A stretch of DNA of 55,136 nucleotides from an uncultured Bacteroidia bacterium (lineage in GTDB: Bacteria > Bacteroidota > Bacteroidia > Bacteroidales > Prolixibacteraceae). Each line of letters starts with the position of its first letter. Position 1 is the stretch's first letter. This document shows, one piece after another, positions 35,955 through 46,545 of the stretch. The DNA lies in the NCBI GenBank assembly GCA_903897145.1, contig CAIUAN010000060.1, forward strand, positions 1 through 55,136, written 5' to 3'. Made by a program: the position numbers and the translations under genes. The notes beneath the pieces are model-generated. The model saw only the letters and a program-made list of their open reading frames with translations. It had not been told where the DNA came from and made no database searches.

Positions 35955-37256
35955 ATGACAGAGCAAAAACATACTGTTGGCACTTACCGCTATCGCATCC
36001 TGGCTTTGGTCTTTATGGCTACGACCATAAATTATTTTGATCGCAGCATTATTGGGGTTATGGCGCCAACCTTGCAAAAGCTTTTCGATTGGTCGAATAA
36101 AGATTATGCGTTAATCATGGTCTCCTTCAAAGTCGCCTATGGTATTGGGCTATTATTTATGGGGAGTATCATTGACCGTTTTGGGACCAAGACTGGTTAT
36201 ACCCTTTCTATTGTAATCTGGAGCATTTTTGGAATGCTGCACGCGGCCATTCGACCAGCTTTTAGTCTAATTGGTTTTATCACAGCCCGCTTCGGACTTG
36301 GAATTGGCGAATCGGGTAATTTCCCCGCGGCCATCAAGACAGTAGCAGAATGGTTCCCAAAGCGGGATAGAGCATTTGCAAATGGCATTTTTGACGCTTC
36401 TACAAGTGTCGGTGCTATTTTAGCTCCATTTATTGTTGGAGCCATCGTAACCGTAGAGGGCAAAAACTGGCAGATTCCATTTTTATTTACTGGCGTACTA
36501 AGCGTCATTTGGGTCTATCTCTGGATTAAGTTCTATCAAAAACCGGAGGAGCACCCTCAACTTTCGAAAGAGGAATTAAAGTATATAAATAGCGACTCAT
36601 CCGAGGAGAGCGTTGAAGCTATACCTTGGCTTAAACTTTTGCCAAAGCGCGAGACGTGGGCCTTTGCCTTAACAACAATTACGGATGGCGTTTGGTGGTT
36701 CTACCTTTTCTGGGGAGCTAAATTCTTAGCCGAACAATTTGGAGTCGACATTAATAACATAGGTCCACCATTCTTGGTGATCTTCATCATGGCTGATATA
36801 GGGTCGCTTCTGGGAGGATATACCTCGGGTGCATTGATAAAAAAAGGGTGGTCCATTAACAAGGCGAGAAAAATCACCATGTTGATTTGCGCTATCATCA
36901 TTCTCCCTGTTGCCTTTGTTCCAGTGATAACAAGCAAATGGCTTGCGGTATTCCTAATCGGTCTTGCAGCAGCAGGTCATCAATCATGGTCTATCAATGG
37001 CTATACACTTGTGCCAGACGTATTTCCTAAAAAAGCAGTTGCCTCTGTAATCGGCATAGGCAAAATGGTGGGCGTTGTGGTAGCCGTAATTGCCGACCTC
37101 GCACTTGGAGCCGTATTAGACAAAGCAGGTAATACGGGCTATTTCTGGGCTTTTATCATTGCAGGACTCTCCTACCTAACTATTCTAGGCTTTGTGCATC
37201 TTTTGATGCCTAAGATGACACCAATGGACGATAATTTAGATTATATTAAAGCATAA
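35955..37256 (+). CDS. MFS transporter, anion:cation symporter (hexuronate/ExuT-like) family
   Basis: The 433-residue protein has about twelve hydrophobic segments. It carries family signatures 'TINYFDRSIIGVMAPTLQK' at the first helix, 'GSIIDRFGTK' in the loop between helices 2 and 3, and 'GIGESGNFPAAIKTVAEWF' in helix 4 and after. This is the pattern of ExuT/GudP-type sugar-acid transporters. It would carry a sugar acid or a small amino-sugar product across the inner membrane to the cytoplasmic aldolases of this cluster. It is the only transporter of the window, so uptake through the outer membrane must rely on genes elsewhere. It lies 49 bp after the oxidoreductase and 17 bp before the deaminase gene. 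Confidence 0.85.
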   Translation: MTEQKHTVGTYRYRILALVFMATTINYFDRSIIGVMAPTLQKLFDWSNKDYALIMVSFKVAYGIGLLFMGSIIDRFGTKTGYTLSIVIWSIFGMLHAAIRPAFSLIGFITARFGLGIGESGNFPAAIKTVAEWFPKRDRAFANGIFDASTSVGAILAPFIVGAIVTVEGKNWQIPFLFTGVLSVIWVYLWIKFYQKPEEHPQLSKEELKYINSDSSEESVEAIPWLKLLPKRETWAFALTTITDGVWWFYLFWGAKFLAEQFGVDINNIGPPFLVIFIMADIGSLLGGYTSGALIKKGWSINKARKITMLICAIIILPVAFVPVITSKWLAVFLIGLAAAGHQSWSINGYTLVPDVFPKKAVASVIGIGKMVGVVVAVIADLALGAVLDKAGNTGYFWAFIIAGLSYLTILGFVHLLMPKMTPMDDNLDYIKA

Positions 37257-37273
37257 AATAATTGATTCAACAG

Positions 37274-38008
37274 ATGGAGATAATCATCTCAGATACAAAA
37301 CAAGAACTTGGTTTTAAAGCGGCCCAAGCTGGTGCCGCCCGAATCCGGGAGGCTATTGTAGCCCGTGGAGAGGCGAATATCATTGTGGCAACTGGAGCAT
37401 CACAATTTGAGATGTTACAGGAGCTTGTCAAAGAAGAACTTAACTGGTCTGTCGTGACGGCTTTTCATCTCGATGAATACATTGGGATCCATGAGCAGCA
37501 TCCCGCTTCATTCCGAAAATATCTAAAAGAACGATTTGCTGATTTAGTCCTGCCTAAAGCGTTTAACTATGTCAATGGAGATATTGATCCCTATCAAGAG
37601 TGCCAACGGTTAGATAAGCTAATTCAATCTTTTCCAATTGATGTGGCTTTTGTAGGGATTGGCGAGAATGGTCACTTGGCGTTCAATGATCCACCTGCTG
37701 ATTTCGAAACAGAGGAAGCATACCTTGTGGTTGAATTAAACGAGGCCTGTCGCAAACAACAGCTTGGCGAAGGGTGGTTTAAGACTCTTGAAGAGGTTCC
37801 AAAACAAGCCATTAGCATGTCGATTAAGCAGATTTTAAAATCAAAATTTATTGTTTGCAGTGTGCCAGACCAGCGAAAAGCGCAGGCGGTATCTGACACT
37901 GTGACTTGTGAAATTTCACCCGAGCATCCGGCTTCGATCCTGCGAAATCATCCAAATACGATGGTCTACTTAGATAAAGAAGCAGCATCATTATTGAAGA
38001 ACTCTTAA
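37274..38008 (+). CDS. Glucosamine-6-phosphate deaminase-like protein
   Basis: ATG at 37274 is preferred; a TTG at 37262 would add four residues. The 244-residue protein is a NagB-family member with 'FHLDEYIGI' (catalytic Asp67) and '[13 protein letters not shown]' (His134, with Glu131 where NagB has Asp). NagB turns glucosamine-6-phosphate into fructose-6-phosphate and ammonia in the cytoplasm. The C-terminus differs from E. coli NagB and the allosteric-site residues were not recognised. Isomerase-type relatives such as sugar-phosphate deaminases with other substrates are possible. No amino-sugar kinase lies in the window to supply its substrate. Confidence 0.8.
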   Translation: MEIIISDTKQELGFKAAQAGAARIREAIVARGEANIIVATGASQFEMLQELVKEELNWSVVTAFHLDEYIGIHEQHPASFRKYLKERFADLVLPKAFNYVNGDIDPYQECQRLDKLIQSFPIDVAFVGIGENGHLAFNDPPADFETEEAYLVVELNEACRKQQLGEGWFKTLEEVPKQAISMSIKQILKSKFIVCSVPDQRKAQAVSDTVTCEISPEHPASILRNHPNTMVYLDKEAASLLKNS

Positions 38009-38035
38009 CTTATAATAAATCAAACTATCTATAAC

Positions 38036-40291
38036 GTGAAAACAAATTTTTCTAGACTTCTGACCTTGGGATTTCTTGCAATCCTATTTTGTTCCTTTAC
38101 ACCTGCACCAGAGAAGAAATCGAACCTTGATTATGTCGATCCTTATATTGGGGGGATGGGTCATTTGCTCCATCCAACAAGACCAAACGTGCAACTGCCT
38201 AACCAGATGATTCGGATGCACCCCATGCGTGCTGACTTTTTAGATGATCAGATTAGCTACTTCCCGCTATCCATTATTTCGCATCGCAATGGAGAACTCT
38301 TTGGCATTCTTCCAGGTAAAGGAAGGGCTCAAGCAGGAACCTGGAAAGAGCGGCAGACCTACGATCATGATCTTGAGATTGTCCGTCCATATTACTTTTC
38401 AACGTATCTTATTGATGAAGATATCAAGGTTGAATTTACTCCCGGAAATAAAATTGGCTTCTTCCGATTTAGCTTTCCTGCAAATTCCGACAAGACCCTT
38501 CGTCTGCAAGTCAATCAGGAAGGTCATTGGGAAACACTATCAAATAATAGCATCGCAGGGGAAGAGCAGTTTTCTGGAATGAAGGGGTTCGTATATGGCG
38601 AATTCAATCAGGACTACAAGGGTACGATCAAGGACGAGAATAGGTTTGTTAAGAAAACGAATAAAACAAGAAAAGAACCCACAGCTTGGCTTGAGTTTGC
38701 AAAAGAGGGACAAAAACCTGTTGAATTTAGATACGCTATCTCCTATATCAGCCTTGAGCAAGCCAAAATAAATCTTAGGAACGAAATTTCTGACTGGGAG
38801 TTTGAAAAGCTTAAAGACAAGGGGGAGAAAGTTTGGATGGATGTAGTTAATCAAATCGAAATTAAGGGGGCTACAGATGCTCAACGGCGAACATTTTTTA
38901 CTTCCTTATATCGTACCTATGAGCGAATGGTTAACATCAATGAATATGGTAGTTATTATAGTGCTTATGATCACCAGATTCACAAGACAAAACGCGATTT
39001 CTACATCGATGACTGGGTCTGGGATACTTACTTAGCCAACCATCCGTTGCGTATGATTCTTCAGCCTAAAAAAGAGTCAGATATGCTTAACTCATATACT
39101 CTAATGTATCAGCAAGGCGGTTGGATGCCACAGTTTCCTCTGCTTTATATTGATAATCCAGCAATGAATGGCTTCCATTCGACCATTGTGTTTTTAGATG
39201 CCTACCGCAAAGGGATTAAGGGATATGATGTGGAGAAAGCCTATGAAGGAACTCTAAAAAATGGGTACGAAGCGACCTTATTACCATGGAGAAATGGGAT
39301 CAAATGTTCATTAGATACTTTTTATCGTGAAAAAGGGTTCTACCCTGCCTTAATGCCTGGCGAAGTTGAGACGGTTAAAGAAGTTGACAGCTTTGAGAAG
39401 CGCCAGAGCGTAGCAATTACTCTTGGAGCTAGTTATGATGACTGGGCACTTTCGGAAATGGCTAAGGAGCTGGGGCATAAGAAAGACCAAGATTATTTTC
39501 ACAAACAATCCACGAATTACCGCAATCTTTACCGTCCAGAAAAGACATTGATGTGGCCGAAGAATGCCAAAGGAGATTGGATTGAGATTGATCCTAAATT
39601 TGATGGTGGTCCTGGAGGTCGTGATTATTATGATGAGAATAATGGATATACCTATCAATGGCAAGTTCAAGAAGATATCCATGGGCTCGTTAAACTGATG
39701 GGTGGACGGGAGAAGTTCACCGCTAACCTCGATCAACTCTTTCGGGAAGATCTTGGACGCTCAAAATTTCAGTTCTGGGCTAAATTTGCTGATGCTACAG
39801 GTATGGTAGGTCAATATTCGATGGGTAACGAACCAAGTTTTCATATCCCATGGCTGTATAATTATGCAGGCGAACCATGGAAAACACAAAAAAGAGTCCG
39901 TTTCTTACTTGACGTGTGGTTTCAAGATAATATTTTTGGAATCCCTGGGGATGAAGATGGTGGAGGAATGACCGCCTTTGTAGTCTTTGCTTCAATGGGT
40001 TTCTACCCTGTAACCCCCGGATTGCCAATCTATAATATTGGAAGTCCAGTCTTTGAAGAGGTTAAAATAAAACAAACCAACGGCAAAACCTTTACAATCA
40101 AAGCGCATAATTATGCAAAGGGAAATAAATACATTCAATCGGCAAAATTAAATGGTCAACCCCTGAACAAGCCGTGGTTTACCCACGCCGAGCTTTTAAA
40201 TGGAGCTACAATCGAATTAGAGATGGGAGACTATCCAAATAAGAAATGGGGTGCTTCTGTTGATGCAGCTCCGCCATCATCTATTGAATAG
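38036..40291 (+). CDS. Second GH92 family glycosidase, exported, divergent
   Basis: GTG at 38036 is used as start because it leads straight into a signal peptide (core 'LLTLGFLAILFCSF'). The product has 751 residues. GH92 hallmarks are 'YVDPYIGGMGHLLHPTRPN' near the N-terminus, 'TFFTSLYRTY' in the helical domain, 'DDWVWDTYLANHPL', and near the C-terminus 'GIPGDEDGGGMTAFVVFASM' and 'GFYPVTPG'. Compared with the GH92 at 10253-12562 the ends of the motifs differ: GDEDGGGMTAF instead of GNEDCGQMSAW, and no 'FSHTHLSGTG'. It belongs to another branch of the family, so mannosidase specificity is less certain. It lies 27 bp after the deaminase gene. Confidence 0.85.
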   Translation: MKTNFSRLLTLGFLAILFCSFTPAPEKKSNLDYVDPYIGGMGHLLHPTRPNVQLPNQMIRMHPMRADFLDDQISYFPLSIISHRNGELFGILPGKGRAQAGTWKERQTYDHDLEIVRPYYFSTYLIDEDIKVEFTPGNKIGFFRFSFPANSDKTLRLQVNQEGHWETLSNNSIAGEEQFSGMKGFVYGEFNQDYKGTIKDENRFVKKTNKTRKEPTAWLEFAKEGQKPVEFRYAISYISLEQAKINLRNEISDWEFEKLKDKGEKVWMDVVNQIEIKGATDAQRRTFFTSLYRTYERMVNINEYGSYYSAYDHQIHKTKRDFYIDDWVWDTYLANHPLRMILQPKKESDMLNSYTLMYQQGGWMPQFPLLYIDNPAMNGFHSTIVFLDAYRKGIKGYDVEKAYEGTLKNGYEATLLPWRNGIKCSLDTFYREKGFYPALMPGEVETVKEVDSFEKRQSVAITLGASYDDWALSEMAKELGHKKDQDYFHKQSTNYRNLYRPEKTLMWPKNAKGDWIEIDPKFDGGPGGRDYYDENNGYTYQWQVQEDIHGLVKLMGGREKFTANLDQLFREDLGRSKFQFWAKFADATGMVGQYSMGNEPSFHIPWLYNYAGEPWKTQKRVRFLLDVWFQDNIFGIPGDEDGGGMTAFVVFASMGFYPVTPGLPIYNIGSPVFEEVKIKQTNGKTFTIKAHNYAKGNKYIQSAKLNGQPLNKPWFTHAELLNGATIELEMGDYPNKKWGASVDAAPPSSIE

Positions 40292-40320
40292 GACTCCAAT
40301 GATCATGATTGATAAGTAAA

Positions 40321-42108
40321 ATGAGAAATAACCGCAGAGACTTCCTAAAGAAAGGGGCCCTAACAGGTTTAATCATCTCAGGGACTGGGCTTTCCAACAC
40401 GCAACTTTTAGCTCAGAAGAGTCTGAGAGAGAAGTTAAAAGAAAGCCCAATTTCTGCCGTCTTATTTTATCGATCGATACATTTCAACCAGGATGAGGCT
40501 CCAGGCTTACTCCCCTTGAATGCGACCAAAATATTTTATCGTATACTGAAAGAAAGAACAGGAGTTGAGTTTAATAAACCGTCTAAAAATAGACTAACTA
40601 TTCGTCTTGTTCTAAACCCAGGAAGTTTACCCGCGGAGGGATATCGAATAGATCGAACAGCAGAACACTTAATCACGATTACTTCGAGTAATGAAAATGG
40701 TATTTTGTATGGATTAGGAAAATTATTACATAACTCGACTAGCACAGAACAAGGGTTTAAGCCCGGAAAATGGGAAGGTCTCTCTGCTCCTGAGAAGAAA
40801 CAACGAAATATCTATTTCGCCACACACTTTAATAATTTTTACCATACTGCTCCCATTCAAAAAGTCATTAATTACATTGAAGAGTTAGCATTCTGGGGTT
40901 ATAATACCATAGAAGTTTGGTTCGACATGCACGGCTTTGAGGGGATCAATGATCCCAAAGCTAAGAAGATGTTGGAAAGGCTAGCCTTAATTTTACGCGC
41001 TGGCAAAAGTGCTGGGATGAAGGTCGCGATCTGCATGCTTGCTAATGAAGGATATAATTCAACACCAATACACTTGCGTGCTACGGAGCCCAAGCAGATC
41101 AAATTAAGGGGACGATATGGAGTCGAAATTTGTCCTTCGAAGCCTGGAGGGACCGAATTAATCATGCAGCAGGTTGAAGAAGAATTTGATGCTTTTAAAA
41201 ATCTTGGTGTAACATTAGACTCATTAATTCTTTGGCCCTATGATCAAGGAGGTTGTGGATGCGACCAATGTATTCCATGGGGATCGAATGGCTATTTAAA
41301 TCTATCGCGCAAGATTAGCACCTTAGCACGTCGGAAGATTCCCTCCATAAAAATTGTGCTTTCGACCTGGCTCTTTGATTGTGTTGAAGACGAAGGAGAA
41401 TGGAGAGGGCTAACCAAAACCTTCCAGAACGAGAAACCATTCGTGGACTATATCCAAGCAGATTCGCATGAAAAGTTCCCTAAATATCTGAATGAAAACA
41501 GGGTACCTGGAGGACTACCCTTATTAAATTTTCCTGAAATTAGCATGTGGAACTCATGGCCATGGGGGGGCTTTGGAGCCAATCCGCTTCCACAAAGATT
41601 TCAACTATTATGGAATGAAGTTAAAGGAAGAGTCTCAGGGGGAGCACCCTATTCAGAAGGAATTTTCGAGGATCTGAATAAGGTGATCTACAGTCAATTT
41701 TATTGGACAGGTGATCGCACAGCAACTGACATACTCAGGGAATATCTCTCATTTGAATTTTCTCCTGCAGATCCAGAACTGATTCTTGAAGCTATTGAAA
41801 TTCTTGAAAAAAATCATGGACTTCAAGCACATTACAATGCTGCAAGTGGAACAATGATAAAGGTTCCTAAAAATGATTTTGGAGCCAAAAGAGCTTATGA
41901 GATCTTACAAAAAGCGAACGATCAGCTTCCCTATCAAATAAAAACAGGATGGCGGTGGAGGATATTATTCCTACGTGCGATGTTTGACTATGAATTACGA
42001 GTAAGTCAAGGAGTTCAGACAGAAAAGATAAAGGCTGGATTCTTGGAGCTTACAGCATTATATTATGCCGATCAAGCGGATCCGTCGGTCCATCCACCCA
42101 GAGATTAA
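40321..42108 (+). CDS. Tat-exported GH20/DUF4838-like putative glycoside hydrolase
   Basis: The start is ATG at 40321, giving the twin-arginine leader MRNNRRDFLKKGALTGL; a TTG at 40309 is in frame but adds nothing. The protein has 595 residues. It carries an alpha/beta N-domain like those of GH20 and alpha-glucuronidases ('TITSSNENGILYGLGKLLHN'). A barrel follows with 'YNTIEVWFDMHGF', 'LILWPYDQGGCGCDQC' (C312, C314, C317) and 'FPEISMWNSWPWGG'. The C-x-C-D-x-C motif is shared with the DUF4838 protein at 29751-31988. A Tat leader on a glycoside hydrolase is uncommon and may mean a metal or cofactor is loaded before export. It is the last gene before a terminator. The substrate is unknown. Confidence 0.7.
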   Translation: MRNNRRDFLKKGALTGLIISGTGLSNTQLLAQKSLREKLKESPISAVLFYRSIHFNQDEAPGLLPLNATKIFYRILKERTGVEFNKPSKNRLTIRLVLNPGSLPAEGYRIDRTAEHLITITSSNENGILYGLGKLLHNSTSTEQGFKPGKWEGLSAPEKKQRNIYFATHFNNFYHTAPIQKVINYIEELAFWGYNTIEVWFDMHGFEGINDPKAKKMLERLALILRAGKSAGMKVAICMLANEGYNSTPIHLRATEPKQIKLRGRYGVEICPSKPGGTELIMQQVEEEFDAFKNLGVTLDSLILWPYDQGGCGCDQCIPWGSNGYLNLSRKISTLARRKIPSIKIVLSTWLFDCVEDEGEWRGLTKTFQNEKPFVDYIQADSHEKFPKYLNENRVPGGLPLLNFPEISMWNSWPWGGFGANPLPQRFQLLWNEVKGRVSGGAPYSEGIFEDLNKVIYSQFYWTGDRTATDILREYLSFEFSPADPELILEAIEILEKNHGLQAHYNAASGTMIKVPKNDFGAKRAYEILQKANDQLPYQIKTGWRWRILFLRAMFDYELRVSQGVQTEKIKAGFLELTALYYADQADPSVHPPRD

Positions 42109-42123
42109 AATCTGGCGTAAAAC

Positions 42124-42158
42124 AAAAAAGCTAGAAAGGGATTCTTTCTAGCTTTTTT
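42124..42158. terminator. Bidirectional Rho-independent terminator
   Basis: The stem GCTAGAAAG (42130-42138) pairs with CTTTCTAGC (42144-42152) around a 5-nt loop. A6 before and T6 after extend the pairing and give a T-run on both strands. It lies between the convergent ends of the glycan cluster and infB. Confidence 0.9.
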
Positions 42159-42180
42159 TATCTAATAATGTTGTTAGGTC

Positions 42181-45100
42181 TTAATCTAATGTTTTAGCAA
42201 CGGAAACTTGTTCGAATGCTTCGATGAAATCACCTTCTTGTAGATCGTTGTATCCTCTGATGTTCAAGCCACATTCGTATCCTTTGGCAACCTCTTTAGC
42301 ATCATCTTTAAATCGTTTTAAAGATTCAAGATCACCTGTGTAGACTACGATACCATCTCTAATAAGACGAACTTTCGAGTTGCGGATAATTTTTCCATCA
42401 CGAACAATACAACCGGCAATGGTTCCAACCTTAGTAATGCTAAATACGTTAAGGATCTCTGCCGTTCCTTTGATCTCTTCTTTGATCTCAGGCGCTAACA
42501 TTCCTTCCATTGCTGATTTAACTTCATTGATTGCATCGTAGATGATTGAATACAGTCGAATATCAATCTCTTCCTTCTCAGCAAGTTTACGCGCACTCAT
42601 GGAAGGCCTCACTTGGAAACCAACAATAATCGCATTTGAAGCTGAAGCAAGCATGATATCAGATTCAGTAATCTGTCCGACTGCCTTGTGAATCACATTA
42701 ACCTGGATCTCGCCAACTGATAGCTTGATTAACGCATCAGCTAATGCTTCAATTGATCCATCAACATCACCCTTAACGATAATATTTAATTCTTGGAAGT
42801 TGCCAATTGCAATTCGTCGGCCAATCTCATCAAGAGTAATATGTTTTTGAGTCCGTAGACCTTGTTCACGTTGAAGCTGTTCACGTTTATTGGCAATCAT
42901 ACGCGCATCGCGCTCGCCTTCCATAACGTTGAACTTATCACCAGCCTGTGGTGCTCCATTTAATCCTAAGATCAAAACTGGCTCTGCAGGTCCTACTTGT
43001 TCTACGCGCTGATTTCGTTCGTTGAACATCGCCTTTACGTGACCAAAATGGGGTCCAGCAAGGATTACATCTCCAACTTTAAGTGTTCCATTTTGCACAA
43101 GGATAGTAGCGACATAACCTCTACCTTTATCTAATGATGACTCAATAACAGAACCAACGGCACGTTTATTTGGATTTGCTTTTAGCTCCAACATATCGGC
43201 TTCAAGCAATACTTTTTCTAATAAATCTTTAACCCCTAAACCACTCTTAGCCGATAAGTCTTGAGACTGGTATTTTCCACCCCAATCTTCAACTAAGAAA
43301 TTCATAGTGGCAAGCTGCTGTTTAATTTTCTCTGCATCAGCGGCTGGTTTATCAACCTTATTTATAGCGAATATAATCGGAACACCAGCAGCAGTCGCAT
43401 GGTTAATCGCCTCTTTTGTTTGCGGCATCACGTCGTCGTCAGCTGCAACGATAATAATAACAATGTCAGTAACCTGAGCACCACGAGCACGCATCGCGGT
43501 AAACGCTTCGTGACCTGGTGTATCCAAGAAGGTAATCTTACGACCATTCTCAAGGGTTACGTTATAGGCCCCAATATGTTGTGTGATACCTCCTGCTTCA
43601 CCCGCAATAACATTTGCCTTACGGATATAATCGAGTAATGAGGTTTTACCATGATCGACGTGACCCATCACCGTAACAATAGGTGGTCGGGACATTAGAT
43701 CATCTTCTAAATCTTGTTCTTCAACAATTGCTTCTTGAACTTCGACAGAGATAAATTCAACCTTAAAGCCAAATTCATCAGCCACAACAGCCATAGTCTC
43801 GGCATCAAGTCGTTGATTGATAGAAACGAAAAGACCGAGTGACATACAAGTCGCAATAATCTTTGTCGGAGGCACATCCATCATCGATGCCAACTCGTTG
43901 ACAGAGACAAACTCCGTAACCTTGATAATGCTCTTATCTATTTCATCCTGAACACTCTGTTCAGCCATCTTCTCACTAAACGCGAGACGTTTATCACGAC
44001 GATATTTCGAACCCTTTGTCTTCTGACCTTTGGTGGTCAAGCGAGCTAGCGTCTCTTTGATTTGTTTTTGTACATCCTCCTCTTTAACCTCTTGTTTAAC
44101 AGGAGACTTCTTTTTGACAACCAACGAGATTTTTTTCTTCAGCTTATCCGATTTCTCACCCTTATTCTCAATTGTAGATTCAGGCTTTTTCTCTGCTGGC
44201 AAGTCAACACGTTCCTTTATTTCATTTGGAACACGTTTCCGTTTTTTCTTATTGCGAAGTTGATTTTCATCAACACGAGTTATTTTTTTCTTCTCTTCAA
44301 CTGGAAGATCAATTCGTCCTACTACTGTTGGTCCAGATAATTTCTTGCGATCTAACTTAAAAATCTCATCTTGATTATCGATTCCATCCACAACCGAATC
44401 ATCATCAAGCACTGCTTTTGGTTGAATGGCTTCCGTTTTTTCTGAGACCTGTTTTTCTTCAGGCTCATTTGCAACGGCTTTTTTCTTAACAATTTCAGAG
44501 GCAGCTTTTTCTGTTGTACGCTGAGGATTAAGATCAATCTTACCGACAACCTTCACATTATTTTCAATCTGAGACTGATTAGACATCATCTCAGGTTTAG
44601 AAGCCTCTTTCTTAGCTTTAGCTGGAATCTCAGTTGGCTCTGCCTGAACTTTTGATTTAGACTCTTTGGTCTCTTCTGAACTTTCTCTTTTTTTCGGGGA
44701 AGCTACTTCGGTACTTGAAGCTTTAACTTTCGGTTTGACACCAAGATCAACCTTGCCAATCACTGTAATTTGAGGCCTTTCATCATTTCCTGCAGCATCT
44801 GCAGATGGTTTAAAAATTTCCTGAGTCGCGGGCTTTGAAACATTTGAATCACTGGTAGACTTTACTGTCGTCTGCCCAGTATGTTTGTCATCTTTATAAT
44901 GCGGAAGGCTATGATCCTTAATTAAAATTGAGTCGTCATCGGCCTCGGCATCGTCTGTGTCCTTTTTTGCAGCAGGCACATCTGAAATTGAAACAGCCTC
45001 ATTTTTAGCATAGTGATGACGAAGATTAAGCTTGTCAGCCTCTGCCTTAGCTTCATGATCTTTTCGGAATTGCTTCTCGAGAAGTTCATGCATATCAGCT

Positions 45101-45231
45101 TCAATTTTTGTATTTGGATCACTCGAGATCTTATAGCCCTGCTTCTGCAGGAAATCTACTAATGTAGTGATTCCCACGTTCAGCTCACGCGCTATCTTAC
45201 TCAATCTTGATCCTTTTTCCCCTGTAATCAT
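42181..45231 (-). CDS. infB: Translation initiation factor IF-2
   Basis: The 1016-residue protein starts with the IF-2 N-terminal domain ('[21 protein letters not shown]'). A Lys/Glu/Ser-rich linker of about 400 residues follows, then the GTPase domain: 'GHVDHGKT' (G1), '[17 protein letters not shown]' (G3) and 'NKVDKP' (G4). Domains II, III and IV follow ('[15 protein letters not shown]'). IF-2 brings initiator tRNA to the 30S subunit and promotes subunit joining. The linker has three copies of a [IV][IV]G[KR][IV]DL motif near residues 156, 224 and 300, each followed by basic residues. It is third in the rimP-nusA-infB operon, 60 bp after nusA. Confidence 0.97.
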   Translation of the reverse strand: MITGEKGSRLSKIARELNVGITTLVDFLQKQGYKISSDPNTKIEADMHELLEKQFRKDHEAKAEADKLNLRHHYAKNEAVSISDVPAAKKDTDDAEADDDSILIKDHSLPHYKDDKHTGQTTVKSTSDSNVSKPATQEIFKPSADAAGNDERPQITVIGKVDLGVKPKVKASSTEVASPKKRESSEETKESKSKVQAEPTEIPAKAKKEASKPEMMSNQSQIENNVKVVGKIDLNPQRTTEKAASEIVKKKAVANEPEEKQVSEKTEAIQPKAVLDDDSVVDGIDNQDEIFKLDRKKLSGPTVVGRIDLPVEEKKKITRVDENQLRNKKKRKRVPNEIKERVDLPAEKKPESTIENKGEKSDKLKKKISLVVKKKSPVKQEVKEEDVQKQIKETLARLTTKGQKTKGSKYRRDKRLAFSEKMAEQSVQDEIDKSIIKVTEFVSVNELASMMDVPPTKIIATCMSLGLFVSINQRLDAETMAVVADEFGFKVEFISVEVQEAIVEEQDLEDDLMSRPPIVTVMGHVDHGKTSLLDYIRKANVIAGEAGGITQHIGAYNVTLENGRKITFLDTPGHEAFTAMRARGAQVTDIVIIIVAADDDVMPQTKEAINHATAAGVPIIFAINKVDKPAADAEKIKQQLATMNFLVEDWGGKYQSQDLSAKSGLGVKDLLEKVLLEADMLELKANPNKRAVGSVIESSLDKGRGYVATILVQNGTLKVGDVILAGPHFGHVKAMFNERNQRVEQVGPAEPVLILGLNGAPQAGDKFNVMEGERDARMIANKREQLQREQGLRTQKHITLDEIGRRIAIGNFQELNIIVKGDVDGSIEALADALIKLSVGEIQVNVIHKAVGQITESDIMLASASNAIIVGFQVRPSMSARKLAEKEEIDIRLYSIIYDAINEVKSAMEGMLAPEIKEEIKGTAEILNVFSITKVGTIAGCIVRDGKIIRNSKVRLIRDGIVVYTGDLESLKRFKDDAKEVAKGYECGLNIRGYNDLQEGDFIEAFEQVSVAKTLD

Positions 45232-45291
45232 ATCTTCCCAAACAATTAATTATGCTATTTAGCTAAGCCAAGTTTAATGCTCCAAAAAGAG

Positions 45292-46530
45292 TTATTCAAA
45301 CTCTGCTTTAAATATGCGCAATACTTCATCAATAGTTTCTTCTTCCAAATCAGTACGCTTAATTAGATCTTCACGCGATATGCCCAAGACATTCTTCGCA
45401 GTGTCACATCCAATCGCTTTAAGTTCATCAATAATCCATCCTTCGATCTCATCAGAGAATTCATCAAGACTTACATCTTCTTCATCAACGGTATCACGAT
45501 CTCTGTATACGTCAATGTCGTAACCGGTAAGTTGACTAGCTAATTTTATATTAAGGCCACCCTTACCAATAGCCAAAGAGACTTCTTCAGGTTTTAGAAA
45601 AACTTCTGCACGATTTTCACCGGCAAAAAGTTTAATTGAAGAGATCTTCGCTGGGTTTAAAGCCCGCTGGATATACAACTGTAAGTTATTGGTATAGTTG
45701 ATAATATCAATATTTTCGTTGCGTAATTCACGAACAATTCCATGAATACGTGAGCCTTTCATTCCAACACAAGCACCAACTGGATCAACGCGTTCATCGT
45801 ATGATTCTACAGCAACCTTCGCTCTTTCACCCGGGATACGCACAATATTTTTAATGGTTATTAGACCATCAAAAATCTCAGGAACCTCAAGTTCGAAAAG
45901 GCGCTCAAGGAAAACTGAAGAAGTACGTGACAAGATGATGTACGGACTATTGTTTCTCATCTCAACGCGGATAATAACAGCTCTTACGGCATCTCCTTTG
46001 CGGAAAAAGTCGGTAGGAATCTGCTCCACCTTAGGAAGCAAAAGTTCATTACCCTCATCGTCAAGCAAAAGCAATTCACGTTTCCAGATCTGATAGACTT
46101 CTCCAGTAACGATTTCGCCGATCTTATTTTTATATTTTGTGTATACGTTGTCCTTCTCCAGTTCAAGAATACGAGTTGCCAAATTCTGTCTTAGATTCAG
46201 AATTGCTCTTCTACCAAAGTCTGAAAATTTCACCTCATCGGTTACCTCTTCTCCTACTTCATAGTCATCACCAATCTTTTTAGCTTGTTCAAGCGTGATT
46301 TGAAGGTTTGCATCCGTAAATTCGTCATCTGCAACGACTGTTCTATTGCGCCAAATTTCAAAATCGCCCTTGTCAGGATTGATGATCACGTCGAAATTTT
46401 CGTCTGTACCAAACTGTTTTTGAAGAACACTACGGAAAGAATCTTCAAGCACACTCATCATAGTGGCTCTATCGATACTTTTAAGATCTTTAAACTCCGA
46501 AAACGTGTCAATCAAGTTCAGGTTATCCAT
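45292..46530 (-). CDS. nusA: Transcription termination/antitermination factor NusA
   Basis: The 412-residue protein contains the NusA N-terminal domain (1-125), an S1 domain ('GEIVTGEVYQIWKRELLLLDDEGNE'), and two KH domains with 'GACVGMKGSRIHGIVREL' and 'VSLAIGKGGLNIKLASQLTG'. The C-terminal acidic repeats of the proteobacterial protein are reduced to one helix-hairpin-helix-like segment ('DELKAIGCDTAKNVLGISRE'), as usual in Bacteroidota. NusA binds RNA polymerase and modulates pausing and termination. It lies between rimP (15 bp upstream) and infB, the standard order. Confidence 0.97.
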   Translation of the reverse strand: MDNLNLIDTFSEFKDLKSIDRATMMSVLEDSFRSVLQKQFGTDENFDVIINPDKGDFEIWRNRTVVADDEFTDANLQITLEQAKKIGDDYEVGEEVTDEVKFSDFGRRAILNLRQNLATRILELEKDNVYTKYKNKIGEIVTGEVYQIWKRELLLLDDEGNELLLPKVEQIPTDFFRKGDAVRAVIIRVEMRNNSPYIILSRTSSVFLERLFELEVPEIFDGLITIKNIVRIPGERAKVAVESYDERVDPVGACVGMKGSRIHGIVRELRNENIDIINYTNNLQLYIQRALNPAKISSIKLFAGENRAEVFLKPEEVSLAIGKGGLNIKLASQLTGYDIDVYRDRDTVDEEDVSLDEFSDEIEGWIIDELKAIGCDTAKNVLGISREDLIKRTDLEEETIDEVLRIFKAEFE

Positions 46531-46545
46531 ATCTTCAGGATTTTA

